Of a DNA stretch of 7,144 bases, positions 1 to 4,908 are shown piece by piece. The stretch spans positions 1 through 7,144 of the forward strand of contig JAHFAB010000095.1 in the NCBI GenBank assembly GCA_023250795.1, read 5' to 3'. The DNA is from Bacteriovoracaceae bacterium. Its GTDB lineage: Bacteria > Bdellovibrionota > UBA1018. A model generated the notes under the pieces. That model had not been told where the DNA came from. It ran no database searches and saw nothing but the letters and a program-made list of their open reading frames with translations. The translations under genes and the position numbers were made by a program. Every line of letters starts with the position of its first letter. Within the stretch, counting starts at the first letter, position 1.

Positions 1-80
1 TCTTTCTTTATAAATTTTAATTTTTGCATTTTTATTTTGAGTTCTTCTTCTGAGTAAAGTTCTTTTTTATTAAATTCCAT
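1..80 (-). CDS. Tandem paralogue of the immunity candidate (partial, runs off left edge)
   Basis: The ATG at 80-78 opens a frame of 26 codons to the window edge. Residues 1-18 (MEFNKKELYSEEELKIKM) are identical to the neighbouring 79-aa protein. The next eight are QKLKFIKK instead of PKLYFVKK. The same AAAGGAAA Shine-Dalgarno precedes it (86-93). It is separated by 38 nt from the stop of the first copy. This is best read as a second, diverging immunity gene in tandem. Whether it is full length or has its own toxin specificity cannot be seen. Confidence 0.75.
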   Translation of the reverse strand, partial: MEFNKKELYSEEELKIKMQKLKFIKK

Positions 81-98
81 ATTAGTTTCCTTTTATTT
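1..98. repeat. Tandem direct repeat, copy 2 (distal immunity gene 5' end)
   Basis: Aligns without gaps to 279-376 at a constant offset of 278 nt, with 10 mismatches by my count over 98 nt. The repeat covers the 5' part of the small gene plus its Shine-Dalgarno and continues beyond the left edge, so the true unit is at least 98 nt and probably the whole ~278-nt gene. Confidence 0.85.
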
Positions 99-118
99 TA
101 TAAATAAAAATCAATATT

Positions 119-358
119 TCACCACTTGTAATTCTCAGGATGCCAATCCTCTTCTTTTTCTATTTCTAAAATCCAAAAACACATTGCATCCCAACGACCG
201 TAAGGGCCTTTTTCTAAGTAGAGGCCCGAGTCTGGATCGTAATGAAGTTCGAGCGTCCAAGATCCGCTATCTTCTTTGTCTTTTTTCACAAAATACAATT
301 TTGGCATTTTTATTTTCAGTTCTTCTTCTGAGTAAAGTTCCTTTTTATTAAATTCCAT
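119..358 (-). CDS. Candidate immunity protein of the upstream toxin
   Basis: 79 aa. The ATG lies 1 nt after the toxin stop codon, with AAAGGAAA as Shine-Dalgarno formed by the toxin's last codons. It has no signal peptide, so it should be cytoplasmic. It is acidic (19 Asp/Glu against 12 Lys/Arg by my count) and rich in Trp (5). A helical N-terminus (MEFNKKELYSEEELKIKM) is followed by strand-like segments (KLYFVKKD, SWTLELHYDPDSGLYLEKG) and GPYGRWDAMCFWILEIEKEE, ending in HPENYKW. Size, acidity, tight coupling to a toxin and tandem duplication all fit an immunity protein. I do not recognise a named immunity family. A neighbouring near-copy starts at position 80. Confidence 0.82.
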   Translation of the reverse strand: MEFNKKELYSEEELKIKMPKLYFVKKDKEDSGSWTLELHYDPDSGLYLEKGPYGRWDAMCFWILEIEKEEDWHPENYKW

Positions 359-376
359 ATTAGTTTCCTTTCATTT
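279..376. repeat. Tandem direct repeat, copy 1 (proximal immunity gene 5' end and last toxin codons)
   Basis: Partner of the repeat at 1-98. Similarity extends past the ATG at 358 into the last codons of the toxin gene (to about 376) and then stops abruptly. The duplication unit therefore took in the toxin's final codons with the immunity gene. Confidence 0.85.
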
Positions 377-2615
377 CTCTAATCACTATGTTTTCTAAGA
401 GATCTTTCTTCGAAATATCAGCATCTACGATCCATTCTCTAGCACCACCACTGGTTTTCCCTCCAGGAATAAATCCGTAGCCTCTGGGCTTTCCTAGATA
501 TTCTAACGGAGGCCTTAGATTAACATTTTTTAAATCTTTTATATCAAACTCAAATATAACAAAATCGTTTAGATCTTTTAATTTCACTCCAGAACTGTCC
601 TTGTAGAGACCCAGTCTTTCCGCCAATTTGGATTTAGAATTTATACCTTCTATATCTTCTGCTGCAGTAATAAAAGCTTCATTTAAGGCATTTTGACTGT
701 TTGATAAAACACCATTTCCATTTTTTGCTATTTCTGCGTCAACTCTCGGCATCACCCTCGCAAAACGGCCATTCTCAGGTAGCGGATTAAGGATTGGAGC
801 TTTGAGATCTGCTAATAGAACGCCCTCATCTTCTAATATCGGGGCACCTGTTCTTAACTTTCCTAATCGTTCTAAATCCTGTGTAAGCTGCGGCTCTTTG
901 ACAACTGCACTTAGAAAGTTTTCAATTCCACCCACCTTCTGTAATGCTGTGCCAACCGAGCTCTCTCCCTGTAGAAATATTTCCCTCCCTAATTCTGGAA
1001 CAGTTTGAGCAATTTCACGGAGTCCGGTACTCGCAGATTGAGAGAGGACTCCCTGACCTTCAGCGAGAAGTGCTACTTTCTCTAAACTTCCTTTGAGCAG
1101 TCCTTTCTCTACAGCCAAGACAGTTGCACTGCCCACTTCAAGAGCGCGCGTTGCTAGGCTTGGACTTACAAAACAAGTCAAAACATCGACAGTCAATTTT
1201 CCTGATATTTCACCGATTTTTTTAGGATCCCCTGAAAGAATATCTTCGTAATATTGACTTGCTGCATTTTCTATTTTTGTCCAAGTTTGATCATAATGGA
1301 CAAACGCTTTATAAAGACCCTCTACGACTTCCCGAGGGTGTAAAATGAGCGCAGAAACTCCTTGGGCTGTAGCAACGATTCCTTCTTTTGAACCATCTAA
1401 AAATCCAGATACAAATTCGCTTATATTTTTAGTTGTTTTTTCAAGTGCGTCCATCAAAGGCTCATAAGAAAGCTTTTCATCCTGAGCAAACATACGATCA
1501 GCGATTTTGTGATAAAGTTTGAGCTCTTGTGTTTGCGCATCTAAAGAAGAACAAAATGCTTGCACACCGTCACCTGAGTCAGAGGCACCCTCACAAGAAA
1601 ATCCAATTGTCTCCTCTGCGGCTAAGAGATGATTTAGACTGTTTCTAATTCTCAAACCTTCTTGGTCGGTATTAGACGTAGAAAGCACAAAATCTGGAGA
1701 TTTTGCATAAACAAGACCTTTTAATATTCCCTGTGTGTTTAATAAGTTTCTATGAAGTTCAGATTCCAAATAATCGGCTTCTGCAAGAGCCGAAGGGCTG
1801 TGAACCATTCTCAGATTTGTGATTTCCTGTTTCAACTGATTAATTGCTGCGACCGCCCTGATCGGACTCCCCTGAGCACTTGCTTCTCTCAATCCGCGCA
1901 GTTCTTGATCAATACTTTCTGGACTAACAAGTTTAGGGTACTGTTTCGCAGGTTGTGTGAGATTAGGATTAACTGTCTGCCCTATAAATGGTTTTAGAAC
2001 ATCTACGAAATGTTCGTAACTCGCTCTACTCAGATCCGCATCATTACGTGCGAGTGATTTTGCTATAAATGATGCTTTTGCCAAATCTTGAGAAAACCGA
2101 ATCACTTCGGGCGAGGGGGGAACAAACCTCTGTGCATACAAAGCCGAATTAACGAAAGGGTTATTCGTAAAAAGAAATGGACTCAAGTAAAAATTTGTAT
2201 GCATTTCTGGTGAAATGTTTCTACAATTTCTATCCAAACAGATTGAATTTGCACCCAAACCTAAATTAGGTCTGTTTTGTTCTGGAATATTTTCTTTGGG
2301 CGTTTTAGTGGGTGGAGCTGGCACCCGAATCGGACCTGGATCTAATTCAGCCTGTACCTGACTTCTATAAATTAGAAATTCATTCCTCTCAGCATCCCAT
2401 CCAAAACGAGGGTTTGAATCAAAAATTTCTATTGGCTCTGCTCTTCCTCTTAAATAGATTCTGACAGCATAATTCTCAGAAACTTTATATGACTCTATTT
2501 TCTCAATCGCTGACATCAATTGAGAACTATGATTTTTTACTAAGTCTAAATACTGTTGAACAGGATCAATCGCAAAAGTTAAACTTGAAAAAAAATGCAA
2601 TAATAAAATAAACAC
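360..2615 (-). CDS. Exported polymorphic-toxin-like protein (pre-toxin segment plus C-terminal toxin domain, type-10-like)
   Basis: 751 aa, GTG start. GAGGAG sits 7 nt upstream, an in-frame TAG just upstream excludes a longer protein, and a signal-like segment (MFILLLHFFSSLTFA, cleavage before IDPV) begins at once, though its n-region lacks Lys/Arg. Residues ~16-90 are helix then beta. Residues ~93-120 are a Pro-rich linker. Residues ~120-395 are largely helical, with cysteine pairs C126/C131 and C341/C355. Residues ~396-490 resemble pre-toxin segments of polymorphic toxins (GFLDGSKEGIVATAQGV, HPREVVEGL, GDPKKIGEISGKLTVDVL). The C-terminal ~140 residues form a compact domain: GRFARVMPRVDAEI, EAFITAAEDIEGINS, LAERLGLYKDSSG, FVIFEFD, then RGYGFIPGGKTSGGAREWIV. 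From memory this matches toxin tips annotated as polymorphic toxin type 10, but no search was run. The enzyme activity is unknown to me. The small gene directly downstream is the candidate immunity gene. Confidence 0.9.
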   Translation of the reverse strand: MFILLLHFFSSLTFAIDPVQQYLDLVKNHSSQLMSAIEKIESYKVSENYAVRIYLRGRAEPIEIFDSNPRFGWDAERNEFLIYRSQVQAELDPGPIRVPAPPTKTPKENIPEQNRPNLGLGANSICLDRNCRNISPEMHTNFYLSPFLFTNNPFVNSALYAQRFVPPSPEVIRFSQDLAKASFIAKSLARNDADLSRASYEHFVDVLKPFIGQTVNPNLTQPAKQYPKLVSPESIDQELRGLREASAQGSPIRAVAAINQLKQEITNLRMVHSPSALAEADYLESELHRNLLNTQGILKGLVYAKSPDFVLSTSNTDQEGLRIRNSLNHLLAAEETIGFSCEGASDSGDGVQAFCSSLDAQTQELKLYHKIADRMFAQDEKLSYEPLMDALEKTTKNISEFVSGFLDGSKEGIVATAQGVSALILHPREVVEGLYKAFVHYDQTWTKIENAASQYYEDILSGDPKKIGEISGKLTVDVLTCFVSPSLATRALEVGSATVLAVEKGLLKGSLEKVALLAEGQGVLSQSASTGLREIAQTVPELGREIFLQGESSVGTALQKVGGIENFLSAVVKEPQLTQDLERLGKLRTGAPILEDEGVLLADLKAPILNPLPENGRFARVMPRVDAEIAKNGNGVLSNSQNALNEAFITAAEDIEGINSKSKLAERLGLYKDSSGVKLKDLNDFVIFEFDIKDLKNVNLRPPLEYLGKPRGYGFIPGGKTSGGAREWIVDADISKKDLLENIVIREMKGN
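363..782 (-). other. Candidate toxin tip domain (polymorphic toxin type 10-like)
   Basis: This stretch encodes residues ~612-751. Likely conserved positions by eye are Arg620 in FARVMP, the acidic AEDI at 652-655, Glu689 and Asp691 in FEFD, and the Gly-rich GGKTSGGARE at 718-727, followed by a beta-strand WIVDADI. An Arg early, a Gly/Ser/Thr loop and a later Glu could fit an ADP-ribosyltransferase- or NADase-like fold, but this is a guess. Assignment to a toxin family rests on memory of similar C-terminal domains plus the context of an adjacent small immunity-like gene. Confidence 0.5.
364..371 (-). promoter_or_regulatory. Shine-Dalgarno (AAAGGAAA) of the immunity candidate, inside the toxin 3' end
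   Basis: The sequence falls within the Lys-Gly-Asn-stop codons of the toxin gene, ending 5 nt before the ATG at 358. Toxin translation must therefore reach its end next to the immunity start, implying coupled expression. The same sequence is preserved in front of the tandem copy (86-93). Confidence 0.65.
1146..1430 (-). other. Pre-toxin-like segment of the toxin protein
   Basis: Residues ~396-490. The run GFLDGSKEGI...HPREVVEGLYKAFVH...YYEDILSGDPKKIGEISGKLTVDVL follows the pattern (GxxxG, HPxxVxxG, GDPxxxGExxGxL) commonly found just before toxin tips in polymorphic toxins. It is helical and moderately hydrophobic. Boundaries and family assignment are by eye. Confidence 0.5.
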
Positions 2616-2622
2616 GGTCTCT

Positions 2623-2628
2623 CTCCTC
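2623..2628 (-). promoter_or_regulatory. Shine-Dalgarno (GAGGAG) deciding the GTG start of the toxin gene
   Basis: GAGGAG lies 7 nt upstream of the GTG at 2615, in the 30-nt gap after the preceding gene. An in-frame TAG overlaps the region just upstream, so no earlier start is possible. The next Met is at residue 34, after the signal-like segment. Confidence 0.75.
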
Positions 2629-2645
2629 TAGTTTTAAACCCACAT

Positions 2646-3596
2646 TCAGGGAATTAATTTTTTAGAAAACTCCAATCCTTGCTGAAAAACTTCATCTAAA
2701 TTGATTTGAACTCCATTAATTACAAAATCCACGTTTACATTAGAACCTAAGGAATTCATTTTTTTAGAATATTCATTTTTATTTTTTTTAAACTTGTCAA
2801 AAATACTTTCTAGCTTAGATAGTTTTACATCTAAAAAAACAACTTCTAACGAAAGTTTTTTCCACAGATAAGACCACAATGAGCTTCCAAGCACTGGTGA
2901 ATTCGGGTGGTACAAACAAATCAAAGTTCTCAAAAGTTGCTTTTTCTCTTCTTCGTCAAATTTTGGAGATAAACTGACTAAACTAAATACTGAAGTTAAT
3001 TTGATCTCTTCTTTCGGTTCTAATCTTTGAAATCCAGCTTTTCCTAGAAACTTCCCACAGACAGCCCCTAAAACAGAAGCAGATTTCTTGCCATCTCCCC
3101 TTTCCTTATCTATCTCTTGGGATACTAGTAATTTTATTTGTTCGTTCTTATCAATCTCAGCCTTCATCCATTGCTTTAATAGAGGCAAAGCTCTGTAAGT
3201 ACAGTGAATATAATCTTCCAAATGGAACTCTGGAAGTGGTGCTTCTAAAGAATTTTCAAACAAAGAGCTATTTGAAGTCTTTATCGGATGATTTTCAAAA
3301 TCTGCATGAAATTCTTTATGTGATATTTGAACATTTTCTTCTATTTTTTCGTCTTTTTTGACTTCAAACTGTGTAAGATAACGTAAGACTTCACGTAGCT
3401 CAGGGTGTTCTGACAATTCTTTATCTGAAGTAGGTATAACAGTATAAGTTTTTCCAATCGAAAAACCCTTCGAAACCACTAATGCAGAGTATCCTGGCTT
3501 TACATCAGAAGCTAAAACCTGATAAAATTTATTCCCGTCTTTATCCTCAGCAAAAACATTGATAGAAATCAATAGAAAACCAAACCACTTAATCAT
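2646..3596 (-). CDS. Exported protein of unknown family
   Basis: 316 aa. The ATG overlaps the end of the upstream gene by 8 nt and has GAGGTG 4 nt upstream. It begins with a short signal peptide (MIKWFGFLLISINVFA) and a good Val-Phe-Ala cleavage site before EDKDG. Residues ~22-80 appear to be a small beta/alpha domain (FYQVLASDVKPGYSALVV, GKTYTVIPTSDKELSEHPEL). Residues ~80-125 are a low-complexity charged linker. Residues ~128-245 are helical, with cysteines C132, C180 and C227 (HCTYRALPLLKQW, SVLGAVCGKFLGK, RTLICLYHPNSP). The C-terminal 70 residues are Lys-rich helix followed by a beta-like VDFVINGVQINLDEVF. I do not recognise the family and no catalytic motif is evident. Being between a candidate membrane-active protein and the toxin gene, it may be an accessory component of the same exported system (inference). 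Confidence 0.88.
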   Translation of the reverse strand: MIKWFGFLLISINVFAEDKDGNKFYQVLASDVKPGYSALVVSKGFSIGKTYTVIPTSDKELSEHPELREVLRYLTQFEVKKDEKIEENVQISHKEFHADFENHPIKTSNSSLFENSLEAPLPEFHLEDYIHCTYRALPLLKQWMKAEIDKNEQIKLLVSQEIDKERGDGKKSASVLGAVCGKFLGKAGFQRLEPKEEIKLTSVFSLVSLSPKFDEEEKKQLLRTLICLYHPNSPVLGSSLWSYLWKKLSLEVVFLDVKLSKLESIFDKFKKNKNEYSKKMNSLGSNVNVDFVINGVQINLDEVFQQGLEFSKKLIP

Positions 3597-4908
3597 TTTC
3601 CACCTCAGCTTTTATTTTTTCTGACAGTACTTGATTCGTTGAACCCCAGTTACTGGATGGAACGACATTAAACCGAACGTCTCCTTCGATCATGTGGTCC
3701 CAGAGAGTTTCAGCACGATCTAAAGAAGGTTCTTGCTTTAAAACAGGCAAAACCTGACTTGAGAAATATTTTACTGATTCTATATCAAGTTCAAGTAGTT
3801 TTCTAAAATCAGATTTGATTGAATCAAAATAAGTTTCCTTTATATTAATAAATTTTCGAGCAACTAGATCTTCAAGTAGCTCTGAAAAAAATGCCTGAAG
3901 CAATGTAAACTCTGATAACAGCTCTTGCTGGAGAATAAATGATCTTTTTGAAAAACTATTTGTATCATTTTTTAACTGAGTAATAATTTCTGATACAGAA
4001 TTACTATCCGAAGCAAGTATTTTATCTGGTAAGTTTATATTGCATCTGCTGTGTATTAGCTGCCTCGCTTTTTCAGCTTCGTGGGTGATTGCATTCTCTT
4101 GTAGTGTTACAATCTCATGAATAATTTCCTGTTGTTCGTTAAACTCTCCTATTCTTTTCGAGTTTTCAAACAAACTGACTAAAACTGCCACGACAGCCCC
4201 TATTGCAGTCGCTATGCCAATACAGGCTGGGTAACCTGGTCCTGTAGAAACACATCCCATAGCACTCGCAGCCGCTGCAGTGGAAACCGTTCCAGCAACT
4301 CCAGCATAAGGACTCGAAGATTCTATATGAAAATCTGAAACACCATTTGCACTCCCTCCAAACGTCACTTTGAACCCTATTGAAAAATCTCCCACTTGTG
4401 GATGAAGATCGTAGTGACCAATAGAAAGCTTTGTTTCAGGCGTGTAATATTGATATGCAAAATCTAAAGTTGGATCAGAACATCTTTCTTCCCATGCATG
4501 AAACAATAACTCATAATCATTAGAAATAACTTGGCTGAGTTGATTTGCATATTCGACTTTTTTTTGCAAAAATCTTAATTCTACAGCAGCATTTTCAATT
4601 TCTATACGATGAACAATCCTCTGTTTCAATTCTGGCCAAGTGTTAGTCTCGATTTCATCTAGAGATTTTTTTTGTACTTCTAGCCAAGACCTCAGATAAA
4701 ATGCCGTTTTTGTAATATCTTCAATTCGTCTTAAAAAATATCCGTCGACTTGACCTTTGAAGCTTTCTTTGATCAAAAGTGGAAACTGATCTTTGATAGA
4801 GTCTCGAACAGATTCTAATGCTTTTCTATGATCTTGGAGTTCATCACAATAGACATTAAAAGAAGGGAACAAAATAGAAAAAATTAAAATCCAAGAAATC
4901 GATTTCAC
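3589..4908 (-). CDS. Exported helical protein with central hydrophobic hairpin (possible membrane-active protein)
   Basis: 439 aa, GTG start. The start is fixed by GTGA overlap with the upstream stop, by AAAGGAG 8 nt upstream and by an immediate signal peptide (MKSISWILIFSILFPSFNVYC, likely cleaved before DELQ). Residues ~24-140 are long amphipathic helices with coiled-coil character. Residues ~160-200 look beta-rich (GDFSIGFKVTFGG). Residues ~203-247 are an Ala/Gly-rich hydrophobic pair of segments separated by a GPGYP turn and bracketed by C219 and C229, followed by AVVAVLVSLF. Residues ~250-400 are again long charged helices. C143 and C289 may pair across the helical bundle. Long helices around a central hydrophobic hairpin are the general layout of alpha-pore-forming toxins of the ClyA/Nhe/Hbl type. 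There is no sequence motif that proves this, and a membrane anchor or a tail-tube-like structural protein are alternatives. It lies between the collagen-like gene and an unknown exported gene, with an 8-nt overlap downstream. Confidence 0.88.
   Translation of the reverse strand: MKSISWILIFSILFPSFNVYCDELQDHRKALESVRDSIKDQFPLLIKESFKGQVDGYFLRRIEDITKTAFYLRSWLEVQKKSLDEIETNTWPELKQRIVHRIEIENAAVELRFLQKKVEYANQLSQVISNDYELLFHAWEERCSDPTLDFAYQYYTPETKLSIGHYDLHPQVGDFSIGFKVTFGGSANGVSDFHIESSSPYAGVAGTVSTAAAASAMGCVSTGPGYPACIGIATAIGAVVAVLVSLFENSKRIGEFNEQQEIIHEIVTLQENAITHEAEKARQLIHSRCNINLPDKILASDSNSVSEIITQLKNDTNSFSKRSFILQQELLSEFTLLQAFFSELLEDLVARKFINIKETYFDSIKSDFRKLLELDIESVKYFSSQVLPVLKQEPSLDRAETLWDHMIEGDVRFNVVPSSNWGSTNQVLSEKIKAEVEND
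3601..3606 (-). promoter_or_regulatory. Shine-Dalgarno (GAGGTG) for the unknown exported gene
   Basis: GAGGTG lies 4 nt upstream of the ATG at 3596, within the 3' end of the preceding gene. It selects this ATG, which also starts a convincing signal peptide. Confidence 0.6.
4168..4302 (-). other. Encoded hydrophobic Ala/Gly-rich hairpin of the helical exported protein
   Basis: This stretch codes for residues ~203-247. The first half (AGVAGTVSTAAAASAMG) is small-residue rich. A GPGYP turn follows between two cysteines, and the second half (IGIATAIGAVVAVLVSLF) is long and hydrophobic enough to span a membrane. Glycine/alanine spacing resembles glycine-zipper helices. A function in membrane insertion is inference. 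Confidence 0.6.

Noticed and set aside
91..109. Perfect 8-bp inverted repeat (TTTTATTT, 3-nt loop, AAATAAAA) between the two immunity copies
   Set aside because: It is made of A/T only, so a hairpin would be weak, and chance palindromes are common in such AT-rich spacers. Not called as a terminator.
1..376. Direct repeats as a CRISPR or integration-site signal
   Set aside because: There are only two copies, 278 nt apart, and they coincide with the start of a protein-coding gene. This is gene duplication, not an array or attachment site.
363..782. Assigning an ADP-ribosyltransferase, NADase or nuclease activity to the toxin tip
   Set aside because: Arg, Gly-rich loop and Glu positions are suggestive only. 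No complete catalytic signature can be proven by eye, so no activity was called.
802..1997. Short plus-strand open frames of 68 and 81 aa opposite the toxin gene
   Set aside because: They lie fully antisense to a long, well-supported gene and have no recognisable domain or regulatory signals.
4846..4908. Possible lipoprotein signal (Cys21 at the end of the signal peptide of the helical exported protein)
   Set aside because: The residues before the Cys (Asn-Val-Tyr) do not fit the lipobox. Ordinary signal peptidase cleavage near Cys21/Asp22 explains the sequence better.
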